Below the pieces are notes generated by a model. It was not told the DNA's origin, made no database searches, and was given only the letters and a program-made list of their open reading frames with translations. From an uncultured Bacteroidales bacterium (GTDB lineage Bacteria > Bacteroidota > Bacteroidia > Bacteroidales > UBA3824), in the NCBI GenBank assembly GCA_937877455.1, contig CALFIU010000055.1, forward strand, positions 1 through 64,000: a stretch of 64,000 nt of DNA, written 5' to 3'. Position 1 is the first letter of the stretch. Each line of letters begins with the position of its first letter. Positions 18,481-26,831 of this stretch are shown here, one piece after another. The translations under genes were made by a program, and so were the position numbers.

Positions 18481-21400
18481 TTAATAATCACGTTGAATAT
18501 CAGCGATTTTGTCGCGAAGTTTTTTGAGTTGTTCCTCTTGAAGAACTTTTTTGTATTCAATCGGTACTACTTGTATGAAGTCTTCGATTGAGCGATTCCA
18601 ATCGTCAAGGATACGTCTTGCAAACGCCGAACCCGTGTAACGCCAATGACGCATGATGAGTTCGTGAAGTTCTTTGCGATAAGTATTTTCCTCAACTAAA
18701 GATAGTTCCACCATGTCGGGGTTACAGAAATAGTCGAAAGTGTGTTGAGGGTCGTAGACGTAAGCCACGCCACCTGACATTCCTGCGCCGAAATTTCTGC
18801 CCGTTGGACCAAGCACAACAACACGTCCGCCTGTCATGTATTCGCAACAATGGTCACCTGTGCCTTCGATGACTGCTGTTGCGCCCGAATTTCTTACGGC
18901 AAACCTTTCGCCGACACGACCGTTGATATAAATTTCGCCACTCGTTGCACCGTAAAGTCCTGTGTTACCGGCAATTATGTTCTTCTCTGGGGCAAAATTG
19001 CTTGATGAGGGCGGCAAAATGAAAATTCTTCCGCCTGATAATCCTTTGCCAAAATAGTCGTTGGTTTCGCCTTCGAGTCTAAAGGTAACGCCTTTCACCA
19101 AAAACGCACCGAAACTTTGTCCTGCCGAGCCTTTAAACTTGACATTTATAGTGTCGTCCTTGAGACCTTTTTCTCCGTATTTTTTAGCGATGACACCAGA
19201 AAGCATTGTGCCGACAGCACGGTCTGTATTTTTAACAGCATAATCGAGTGTTATCTCATGTCCTGACTCTATTGCCTGCGCCGCTTGTGCGATTATTGCA
19301 TTGTCCTTTACTTCGGGTATTTTGGTGAAAGGACGACAATCGTAATGCAACTGTTCGCCTTGACTTTTGGTTAGCAATCTTGAAAAATCAAGAGTTTCGG
19401 TTTTAGACCCTGCATCTTGTTTGCGTACTTTTATCAAGTCGGTACGGCCGATAATATCTTCAAATTTCTTGAACCCTAATTTAGCGAGATATTCTCTAAC
19501 TTCTTGCGCCAAAAACTTGAAATAATTGACGATATATTCGCTTCTGCCCATAAAGCGTTGTCTTAATATCGGGTCTTGAGTAGCAACGCCAACAGGACAA
19601 GTATTGGTGTTGCATTTACGCATCATAACACAACCAAGCACAATTAGCGGCAACGTACCGAAGGCAAATTCGTCGGCACCGAGCATTGCCATTAGCACCA
19701 CATCGCGTCCAGTCTTGAGTTGTCCGTCGGTTTGAAGCCTTACTTGCGCTCTCAACCCGTTGAGCGAAAGTGTTTGTTGAGTTTCGGCAAGTCCAATTTC
19801 AGGACTGATTCCAGCAAATCGCATCGACGATGCAGGAGATGCGCCCGTGCCGCCTTCAGCACCCGAAATAACAATTAAATCGGCTTTTGCTTTTGCAACA
19901 CCAGCCGCAATTGTGCCGACACCAGTTTCTGCTACAAGTTTCACCGAAACGGCTGCCGAAGGGTTGATGTTTTTGAGGTCGAAAATAAGTTGCGCCAAAT
20001 CTTCAATTGAATAAATGTCGTGGTGCGGCGGCGGCGAAATCAATGAGATTCCGGGTATTGAATTTCGTGTTTTTGCGATTATTTCGTTGACTTTGAAACC
20101 CGGCAACTGTCCGCCTTCACCCGGTTTTGCGCCTTGTGCTACTTTAATTTGGATTTCTTCACCGTTGACGAGATATTCTGCCGTAACGCCAAAACGACCA
20201 GAGGCAATTTGTTTGGTTTTGGAAGCGAGGTTGGTGTGATAACGGTTGTTGTCTTCGCCGCCTTCGCCGGTGTTTGAGCGTGCGCCGAGAGTGTTCATAG
20301 CCAATGCAATAGCCTCGTGCGCCTCTTTAGAAATTGCACCAAACGACATCGCACCTGTTACAAAATGCTTTACAATGTTGTCTACGGGTTCTACTTCGTC
20401 GATTGAAATCGGTTTTCTTTCTGCAAAATCGAAGAAGTCGCGTATAAAAATCGGATTCTGTTTGTTGTCAACAAGTGATGTGAACTCTTTGAATTTCTGA
20501 TAGTTGCTGGTACGTGTTGCAATTTGTAATGTTGCAATAGTTTCGGGATTCCATGCGTGAACAATTCCGTCTTTTCTAAAAGAGAAAAGTCCTTGGTTTT
20601 GCGGTGGAAATGTTTGTCTATTTTGTTGACTATAAGCCAAATTGTGAAGTTTTTGAGCATCGTCAGCAATATGTTTTAGACCAATGCCGCCTATTGTGGA
20701 AACTTCTGTGCCAAAGTAAGTTCGTAACAATTCTTCGCTAAGACCGATAGGTTCAAAAATCTTTGCGCCACGATAGCTGCGGATTGTCGAAATACCCATT
20801 TTCGACATTATCTTGAACAAGCCTTTGCAAACGGCTTTGATATAGTTTTTTTCTGCGGTTTCGTAATCCTCTTGAATTTTGCCTGTTTTTACGAGTCGGT
20901 CTAATACTGCAAAAGTCATGTAAGGATTTATCGCCGACGCACCGTAACCGAGCAGCAAAGCGGCGTGCATTACCTCACGAATTTCTCCCGATTCTACGAT
21001 AAGAGCCGTTTGAACACGTTTGCCTGCCGAAATCAAGTAATGATGAACTGCCGATACAGCCAAGAGCGACGGAATCACAGCTGTCTTTTCGTCCAAATCC
21101 CTGTCTGACAATATGATATAATTGATACCAGAATCAACAGATTCCTCGGCTTTTTTGCAAAGCAAATCCAAGGCTTCACGAAGTCCGCGCTCGCCTTTCT
21201 TAGGGTCGTAAATTAGCGGCAACTTGGTGGTTTTGAAACCTTTGTAACGAATATTGCAAAGAATATCAAGCCTTGTGTTGTTGAGTACGGGGTGAGGAAG
21301 ACGCACCATTTTGCAGTTGGTTTCGTCGGGGGTGAGAATGTCTGTTCCGACGGAGCCTATGTATTCTGTCAGCGACATCACCAATTCCTCTCTGATAGGG

Positions 21401-22959
21401 TCGATGGCGGGATTGGTTACTTGCGCAAATTGTTGACGGAAATAATTGAAGAAAATTTGCGGACGGTCAGACACAACCGCGAGTGGCGTGTCGTTTCCCA
21501 TTGCGGCAACGGGTTCGCTTCCAGTGGTACACATCGGAATTATAGTTTTCTCGATGTCTTCGCCAGCGAAACCGAAATTAATAAGTTTACGTTCAAAATC
21601 GGGAACTGAATTATCGGTTTTGCGACCCGACTTCAAGTTTTCCAACTGAATACGGTTTGTGTTGAGCCACTGTTTGTAGGGATGCTCTTGAGAGAGTTGT
21701 TTTTTCAGTTCGCCATCGTAATATATTTTGCCCTCTTGAGTGTCCACCATAAGGATTTTTCCGGGCTGAAGACGACCTTTTTCTTTTATTTGCGACGGTT
21801 CAAAATCCATAACGCCTGTTTCTGAGGCTACTACCATCATATCGTTGTTTGTGATGGTGTATCTTGATGGGCGCAAACCGTTTCTGTCCAACATTCCGCC
21901 AGCAAACCTACCGTCAGAAAAGAGCAAAGCCGCCGGACCGTCCCAAGGTTCCATGAGAATAGAATGATATTCGTAAAATGCTTTTAGTTCGTCGCTTATG
22001 GGGTTTTTGTCGTTGAAACTTTCCGGCACAAGAATTGCCATTGCATGAGGTAGCGACATACCCGAATTAACAAAAAATTCAAAAACATTGTCTAACGAAG
22101 CCGAATCCGACATGCCCGGTGTTACAATCGGTCTTAAATCTTTGATGTCGCCGAGTTTGCCTGACGAAAGAACCGATTCGCGTGCTTTCATCCAGTTTCG
22201 ATTGCCGCGTATGGTGTTGATTTCGCCGTTATGACAGAGCATACGGAACGGTTGAGCAAGTTTCCATTCGGGGAAAGTGTTTGTTGAGAATCTCGAATGA
22301 ACGAGTGCCAATCCGCTTGTGAGATATTCGTTGGAAAGGTCGGTGAAATATTCGCGGAGTTGCATCGAGGTCAGCATTCCTTTGAATACTATCAATTTTG
22401 ACGACAACGATACGATATAGAAATCGGGATTAGAAACGCGATTTTCCACACGTTTTCGGATTTTGTAGAGAATGCTCTCAAATTCAGGCACTTTGTCGTC
22501 AGAAATTCCAGTGATGAAAATTTGTCTGATGTCGGGTTCGGTTTCTTTCGCACCTTTACCGAGGCACTCAGAATTTACTGGAATATTGCGTAGGTGCATA
22601 AGGTTAAGACCTTCTTTTTCGATTTCCTCAATGAAAATCTGAAGGATTTCGCTTTGAGCGTTTTCGTCCTTAGGCAAGAAAATAAGACCGGTGCCGTATT
22701 TGCCTTTTTCGGGGACGGGGATACCTTGCAGCAGAATAAATTCGTGTGGGATTTGGAGGAGGATTCCAGCGCCGTCGCCAGTTTTGCCGTCAGAACCCTC
22801 TGCGCCACGGTGCATCATGTTTTCGAGGACTTTGAGAGCGTTGTCCACAAGTTCATGCGACTTGTTGCCGTGAATATTCACCACCATGCCCACGCCGCAG
22901 GCATCGTGTTCATTTTCGGGATTGTAGAGTCCGTTGATTGCTGTTAGATTTTTTTGCAT
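18481..22959 (-). CDS. gltB: Glutamate synthase large subunit
   Basis: 1492 residues from the ATG at 22959. The upstream ATG at 22986 would add nine residues but lies on the likely -7 box, so the inner start is preferred. The class II glutaminase nucleophile is Cys21 in NEHDACGVGMVV, with a 20-residue propeptide that is normally removed. Later come the FMN-binding synthase domain (GAEGGTGASPASSMRFAG), the 3Fe-4S cysteines (CVMMRKCNTNTCPVGVAT) and the C-terminal beta-helix domain. It forms the NADPH-GOGAT enzyme with GltD. A 99-bp block that is repeated elsewhere lies directly upstream. Confidence 0.95.
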   Translation of the reverse strand: MQKNLTAINGLYNPENEHDACGVGMVVNIHGNKSHELVDNALKVLENMMHRGAEGSDGKTGDGAGILLQIPHEFILLQGIPVPEKGKYGTGLIFLPKDENAQSEILQIFIEEIEKEGLNLMHLRNIPVNSECLGKGAKETEPDIRQIFITGISDDKVPEFESILYKIRKRVENRVSNPDFYIVSLSSKLIVFKGMLTSMQLREYFTDLSNEYLTSGLALVHSRFSTNTFPEWKLAQPFRMLCHNGEINTIRGNRNWMKARESVLSSGKLGDIKDLRPIVTPGMSDSASLDNVFEFFVNSGMSLPHAMAILVPESFNDKNPISDELKAFYEYHSILMEPWDGPAALLFSDGRFAGGMLDRNGLRPSRYTITNNDMMVVASETGVMDFEPSQIKEKGRLQPGKILMVDTQEGKIYYDGELKKQLSQEHPYKQWLNTNRIQLENLKSGRKTDNSVPDFERKLINFGFAGEDIEKTIIPMCTTGSEPVAAMGNDTPLAVVSDRPQIFFNYFRQQFAQVTNPAIDPIREELVMSLTEYIGSVGTDILTPDETNCKMVRLPHPVLNNTRLDILCNIRYKGFKTTKLPLIYDPKKGERGLREALDLLCKKAEESVDSGINYIILSDRDLDEKTAVIPSLLAVSAVHHYLISAGKRVQTALIVESGEIREVMHAALLLGYGASAINPYMTFAVLDRLVKTGKIQEDYETAEKNYIKAVCKGLFKIMSKMGISTIRSYRGAKIFEPIGLSEELLRTYFGTEVSTIGGIGLKHIADDAQKLHNLAYSQQNRQTFPPQNQGLFSFRKDGIVHAWNPETIATLQIATRTSNYQKFKEFTSLVDNKQNPIFIRDFFDFAERKPISIDEVEPVDNIVKHFVTGAMSFGAISKEAHEAIALAMNTLGARSNTGEGGEDNNRYHTNLASKTKQIASGRFGVTAEYLVNGEEIQIKVAQGAKPGEGGQLPGFKVNEIIAKTRNSIPGISLISPPPHHDIYSIEDLAQLIFDLKNINPSAAVSVKLVAETGVGTIAAGVAKAKADLIVISGAEGGTGASPASSMRFAGISPEIGLAETQQTLSLNGLRAQVRLQTDGQLKTGRDVVLMAMLGADEFAFGTLPLIVLGCVMMRKCNTNTCPVGVATQDPILRQRFMGRSEYIVNYFKFLAQEVREYLAKLGFKKFEDIIGRTDLIKVRKQDAGSKTETLDFSRLLTKSQGEQLHYDCRPFTKIPEVKDNAIIAQAAQAIESGHEITLDYAVKNTDRAVGTMLSGVIAKKYGEKGLKDDTINVKFKGSAGQSFGAFLVKGVTFRLEGETNDYFGKGLSGGRIFILPPSSSNFAPEKNIIAGNTGLYGATSGEIYINGRVGERFAVRNSGATAVIEGTGDHCCEYMTGGRVVVLGPTGRNFGAGMSGGVAYVYDPQHTFDYFCNPDMVELSLVEENTYRKELHELIMRHWRYTGSAFARRILDDWNRSIEDFIQVVPIEYKKVLQEEQLKKLRDKIADIQRDY

Positions 22960-22983
22960 GACAGTAATATTTTTTTCACTGTG

Positions 22984-23015
22984 CAAATTTCAAGAAAAGA
23001 ATCCGTCCATGCAAT
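22984..23015 (-). promoter_or_regulatory. Probable promoter of gltB
   Basis: On the minus strand the -7 candidate is GAAATTTG (22984-22991; one base off TAnnTTTG at its first position) and an ATTG lies 20 bases upstream (23012-23015). The glutamine synthetase gene has the same arrangement, ATTG, 20 bases, then TTACTTTG, which supports both assignments. Confidence 0.5.
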
Positions 23016-23084
23016 AAAGGAAAAACGTAAACACAGTCCGTAAAACCACGTATTTTTTTTGTAAGGGAATTACGTAGAAGGGAT
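22986..23084 (-). repeat. 99-bp direct repeat, copy A (gltB upstream block)
   Basis: Matches 24671-24769 base for base except two substitutions in the stretch around 23033-23036. The part 23010-23084 also matches 39513-39586 upstream of the glutamine synthetase gene. It contains several TACG-type motifs (TACGTA, TACGTGG, TTTACGGA, TTTACGT on the minus strand). This copy is in the natural position in front of gltB. Confidence 0.9.
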
Positions 23085-23172
23085 TTTAAATTTTAGAAAA
23101 TTTGATTTTATTACAACTTTTTGCGTAACGTGTGAAGTACGTTTTGAAGGAATTGAAGTAGGTGAGTAGATA

Positions 23173-23232
23173 TTATTCCTCTCGGTTTTGTCAAAAAAGG
23201 AGTCGTTATTCCTCTCGGTTTTGTCAAAAAAA
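23173..23232. repeat. Two tandem 33-bp repeats upstream of the ATPase gene
   Basis: TTATTCCTCTCGGTTTTGTC followed by an A run occurs at 23173 and 23206, a 33-bp period. It lies in the 315-bp gap between the divergent gltB and ATPase genes, between the 99-bp block and the ATPase promoter. No gene is supported there. Confidence 0.75.
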
Positions 23233-23243
23233 ATGTTAAAATA

Positions 23244-23275
23244 TTTGTAAGTCTTTGTACAACAACATAAATTTG
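23244..23275 (+). promoter_or_regulatory. Promoter of the DUF4143 ATPase gene
   Basis: TTTG at 23244-23247, a 20-base spacer and TAAATTTG at 23268-23275, 26 bases before the ATG. The ATPase therefore brings its own promoter. Confidence 0.65.
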
Positions 23276-23301
23276 CATAGTTCTTATTTATCACAAAACC
23301 T

Positions 23302-24672
23302 ATGTATCTAAAAAGACATATAGATGCGATTCTTTTGGAGTGGAAGAATAGCTCACCATTGAAACCCCTGTTGCTCCGTGGAGCGCGTCAGGTGGGCAAA
23401 TCGTGTGCAGTGCAACATCTTGGTGAATCATTCGATTATTTTATAGAAGTCAATTTTGAAAAACGTCCCGAAATAAAAGAAGTGTTTGAGAGGATTCACG
23501 ATGCGCACGAATTGGCGAACAATTTAAGTTTGATTTATAATAAGCCTGTCGAAGTGGGAAAAACATTGATTTTTCTTGATGAGATTCAGGCATCTCCAGA
23601 TGCTATCAAGAGTCTTTGGACTTTTAAGGAAGATTTTCCAAAGTTGCACGTTGTGGCTGCAGGTTCGTTGCTCGAATTTGCATTGAAAGAACTACCGTCG
23701 TTTGGTGTAGGGCGGATTCGTTCGTTGTTTGTATATCCGTTTTCATTTGATGAGTTTCTTGTTGCAGAAGGTAAGGAGTCATGGATTGCAGCCAAACAGT
23801 TAGCCAATAGTCAAAAACCGCTTTTGACACCTTTGTATAATGATTTGGTTCAGCATTACCGTACATTTCTGATGGTGGGTGGAATGCCTGCAAGTGTTGT
23901 GGCTTGGGTTACGACTCACGATTACCGCAATTGTCAAGCAGAACTCGATGATATCCAATTGACTTATTATGACGACTTTGCAAAATATGCAAAGAAAGTA
24001 TCACCTTCGTTGTTGCGCAATACACTTCAAAGTGTAATTTTGCAGATAGGAGGCAAATTTACTTACAGCAAGGTCGATGGCGAGCATCGCGCTGACGCAG
24101 TTAAAAATGCACTTTCATTGCTTTGTGATGCAGGCATAATCAAGCGTGTCAGCCATACAGCAGCCAATGGACTGCCTCTCGGTGCAGAATCCAACAGCAA
24201 ATTTCGTAAGTATATTTATCTTGACAGTGGACTCCTTTTGCGTATTCTTGATATGGATTTTGGAGGTGCTAAGCCGCTAACTGACACCATTTTGTTAGGT
24301 TCGGCTGTTGATTTGGTCAATAAGGGAGGTCTTGCTGAGATGATGCTTGGTTGGGAAATTATCAAATATAACAATCCTCGTTCGCAACATGACCTTTATT
24401 ATTGGGAAAACACTTCCGAAGGTGCGACTTCAGAGGTTGATTACATCATCACACGCAATATGATGGTCATGCCCATTGAATGCAAAGCGGGCGTGAGTGG
24501 TAAGATGAAAAGTTTGTATGTATTTATGCGTCAAAAACATCTGACAGATGCCGTGCGCTGTTCCTTGGAGAATTTTGCAACGCTTGAAACTCATGACAAA
24601 CAAGATGCAGAAGCGATGAGGCGTGTAAAGATTGTACCGCTGTTTGCAGTATCGAATCTGTTTTATGGTTAA
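23302..24672 (+). CDS. AAA-family ATPase with DUF4143 domain
   Basis: 456 residues. Walker A is GARQVGKS at residues 27-34 and Walker B is TLIFLDEIQ at about 88-96. A GSLLEFAL sensor segment and the FVYPFSFDEFL block follow, then a DUF4143 region that includes a restriction-nuclease-like core (SEVDYIITR, then PIECKAG). This family is large, often multicopy and strain-variable in Bacteroidota; its cellular role is not established. The gene stops within the first two bases of a 99-bp direct repeat whose twin is upstream, so it looks like an inserted cargo gene. Confidence 0.9.
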   Translation: MYLKRHIDAILLEWKNSSPLKPLLLRGARQVGKSCAVQHLGESFDYFIEVNFEKRPEIKEVFERIHDAHELANNLSLIYNKPVEVGKTLIFLDEIQASPDAIKSLWTFKEDFPKLHVVAAGSLLEFALKELPSFGVGRIRSLFVYPFSFDEFLVAEGKESWIAAKQLANSQKPLLTPLYNDLVQHYRTFLMVGGMPASVVAWVTTHDYRNCQAELDDIQLTYYDDFAKYAKKVSPSLLRNTLQSVILQIGGKFTYSKVDGEHRADAVKNALSLLCDAGIIKRVSHTAANGLPLGAESNSKFRKYIYLDSGLLLRILDMDFGGAKPLTDTILLGSAVDLVNKGGLAEMMLGWEIIKYNNPRSQHDLYYWENTSEGATSEVDYIITRNMMVMPIECKAGVSGKMKSLYVFMRQKHLTDAVRCSLENFATLETHDKQDAEAMRRVKIVPLFAVSNLFYG

Positions 24673-24769
24673 TTTCAAGAAAAGAATCCGTCCATGCAAT
24701 AAAGGAAAAACGTAAACGCAATCCGTAAAACCACGTATTTTTTTTGTAAGGGAATTACGTAGAAGGGAT
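24671..24769 (-). repeat. 99-bp direct repeat, copy B
   Basis: Nearly identical to 22986-23084 (97 of 99 by eye). It begins at the ATPase stop codon and ends exactly where the terminator of the next minus-strand gene begins. No minus-strand gene starts below it, so it is presumably a non-functional duplicate. Confidence 0.9.
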
Positions 24770-24770
24770 A

Positions 24771-24805
24771 AAAAACAACGGCTATGGCAATGCCACAGCC
24801 GTTGT
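24771..24805 (-). terminator. Intrinsic terminator of the cysteine-rich protein gene
   Basis: ACAACGGCT (24775-24783) pairs with AGCCGTTGT (24797-24805), with an inner TGGCA/TGCCA stem. On the minus strand the hairpin is followed by TTTTT. It lies 40 bp past the stop of the minus-strand gene. Confidence 0.75.
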
Positions 24806-24844
24806 AAATATCAAACTTTCATTCCCTTTTTTGTTGATTTATAG

Positions 24845-25459
24845 TTAATTTTTTATAGTTCCATATCCATGACATTCATTACATGGATAATGATAATGCT
24901 CACTATATCCACCACAAATAGGACATTTACCGCTTCTATGATGATATGGTTGCTTCCAACCATAGGCAGAACTTGCAGCAGAAGAATACGACGTATGTTC
25001 ATATTTCTTTCCCCTGCATACGGGGCAAGGTGTTCTACTTGATGAAGAAGATGATGATGACGAATAACTACCACTATTTGTATGAACATTTCCATCTTCA
25101 TCGTACCCATAAACATTGCCATTGGCATCCGAAACACAAGTGGTAACAACATAACCTTTACCTTTACAAAACGAGCAACTTCCTGTTGCTCCACAAGCAT
25201 TACATGGTCGGTATCCGAGGTATGAACCGTAATAAAATTGCCCCGTTCCCTGACACATTTGGCATTTATTATATCCACGACATCCATAACAAGTATTTAC
25301 ATACCATACGGTTTGTGTACCATCTGAATTGTTTTTGAGATACATTATAGAACCGCCAGTTGATATGATTTTTTGATCATAATCCCTTGGTGTAAAAATT
25401 TGGGAATTAAGATTAAGAGAACATAAAATCCATAATAACATCAATAATACCTTTCTCAT
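24845..25459 (-). CDS. Exported cysteine-rich protein with DnaJ-type zinc-finger repeats
   Basis: 204 residues. A signal peptide (MRKVLLMLLWILCSLNLNSQ) is followed by CxxC pairs of the DnaJ central-domain kind: CYGCRG, CQMCQGTG, CNACGATG, CSFCKGKG, then CPVCRGKK, CPICGG and CNECHGYG. A run of nine serines (about residues 133-141) separates the two cysteine clusters. No J domain is present. It probably binds zinc and may hold unfolded proteins outside the cytoplasm; this is inference. It has its own terminator. Confidence 0.75.
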   Translation of the reverse strand: MRKVLLMLLWILCSLNLNSQIFTPRDYDQKIISTGGSIMYLKNNSDGTQTVWYVNTCYGCRGYNKCQMCQGTGQFYYGSYLGYRPCNACGATGSCSFCKGKGYVVTTCVSDANGNVYGYDEDGNVHTNSGSYSSSSSSSSSRTPCPVCRGKKYEHTSYSSAASSAYGWKQPYHHRSGKCPICGGYSEHYHYPCNECHGYGTIKN

Positions 25460-25969
25460 AATATTCCTTTTTTTATGTTAAACATTCTTGATTAATCCAA
25501 CACAAAAAAGAAAGGATGCGAGTTACTTCATAGCACATCGAAGGCCGACCAAGACCATGCACAACTATAAAGTAAGCCCACACTCCTTATATGGAATGCG
25601 AGCATTCGCAAGTGCTGACTATGCAAAATTTGGTCGATTTATAAGGGAGTCAGCCCAGACGAACGCTCTTTCAATTTTATGTCTTTAATGTCGAAAGATA
25701 TGTATTATTTTGCTTTTGAACAAAAAATTTTATATATTTTTTTTGGAAAATTTTGGTATCAATTAAAAATCAATAAATTAGAAAGCCAATTAAACTTTTT
25801 TTATTTTCACAATAAAAATAAAGAAATGCAATTTTGTTGTTTATAGACAATAAAAGATATTTATCTTTGCAGCATAAAAATGTGATTAAATGCCTAATCT
25901 GATTTGTCTTACGTTATCACTTCAAACAAGTCCTCTAATGTAACATCAAAACTTATTGATTGAGAGTAC
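25460..25969. other. Intergenic region before a transposase remnant
   Basis: About 510 bases with no supported gene. A TATCTTTG box at 25862-25869 matches the -7 consensus. GAATGCGAGCATTC near 25598 is a short palindrome. A nine-base inverted pair (ACGTTATCA near 25912 and TGATAACGT near 26590) brackets the transposase remnant and could be the remains of its terminal repeats. Confidence 0.35.
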
Positions 25970-26592
25970 ATGTTTAACTTTCTCGGCATGGCAAAGCACG
26001 GCAATACGAAGTACGATTATAAGGACAAGCAGTTGACTATAAACGAATTAATAGCCAAAAGGAAAGACATAAAAACATCAAAGCAATACAACTGCAAGTA
26101 TATCCGTCGCAACGTAGTGTTCAAGCAAACTCCAGTAACATTGTTCTGCATTAGGCTCACCAAAAAAGCAAGTGGCGCACAATCATAACCACAGACGCGG
26201 ACTTGAACTTTGAAAGTGCCAAGGAAATTTATGCCATGCGGTGGTCAATAGAAGTTTTCTTCAAGGAATGTAAACAGCACTTACTACTAAACAATTGTCA
26301 ATCAGTGGATTTTGACGTTCAGATAGCGGAGATAACTTTCTCTTTCATACGGTTCAACATCCTCTCTACGATACTTCGCAAACAAAAGTATGATACAATG
26401 GGCGGCTTGTTTGAAGAAATAACCAAAGACACTCTCGAACTAACAATAAATGAACGTATCATTCTATTTATCAGAGATTTAGTTGAGAATATTAAGAAAC
26501 AATTAAGTAATTACAAGAATACTTTACTTATTGATTTAGTCATTGAAAATCAATTAGTTAAAAATTCAACAAAGTTGGAATGGATTGATTGA
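25970..26592 (+). pseudogene. Broken IS4-type transposase (DDE) remnant
   Basis: Two frames carry successive pieces of one transposase. The first (25970-26188) includes KYDYKDKQLTINELIAK and NCKYIRRNVVFKQTPV. After a frameshift near 26165-26185 the second resumes as WRTIITTDADLNFESAKEIYAMRW and continues with SIEVFFKECKQH (the final catalytic-Glu region), stopping at 26592. The N-terminal half of a normal transposase is absent. It is therefore 5'-truncated and frameshifted and cannot be active. It lies just upstream of the restriction-modification island. Confidence 0.8.
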
Positions 26593-26624
26593 TAACGTGT
26601 TACAACACTTGCGAAAGTTTAGTA

Positions 26625-26763
26625 TATCATTTTTTACGCATCTCACTTATGCCGAAAAATCCCCAAAAAATTCATACCTTTGCCACGCGGATAATTATCC
26701 CGATTTAGATCATGAAATTTTTTCGACTCACAAAGTGTTGCTCCTTGGGTCGGGAGCATTGAA
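26625..26763 (+). repeat. Degenerate duplicate of the carB promoter and first codons
   Basis: Aligns along its length with 28562-28700. It includes the -7 box (TACCTTTG at 26675-26682), the CCACGCGG segment, the ATG and the CACAAAGTGTTGCTCCTTGG stretch. Single-base gaps, one after the ATG, put the duplicate out of frame, so it is not a second carB. It is the left boundary of the restriction-modification insertion. Confidence 0.9.
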
Positions 26764-26781
26764 GAAAATAAAAAAACATAT

Positions 26782-26812
26782 TTTGTTTATACATTTTTTA
26801 TATCTATTTTTG
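26782..26812 (+). promoter_or_regulatory. Promoter of the restriction-modification operon
   Basis: TTTG at 26782-26785, a 19-base spacer and TATTTTTG at 26805-26812, 19 bases before the ATG. Boxes and spacing match the Bacteroidota consensus. Confidence 0.7.
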
Positions 26813-26831
26813 CACTGCAATAAAACACACA

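Noticed and set aside
23070..23294. A minus-strand frame with repeated FFDKTERNN
   Set aside because: It is the translation of the 33-bp tandem repeat inside the promoter gap of the ATPase gene.
26625..26763. A second carB start or a short carB paralogue
   Set aside because: Single-base gaps put it out of frame soon after the ATG and the similarity stops after about 17 codons; it is a duplication scar.
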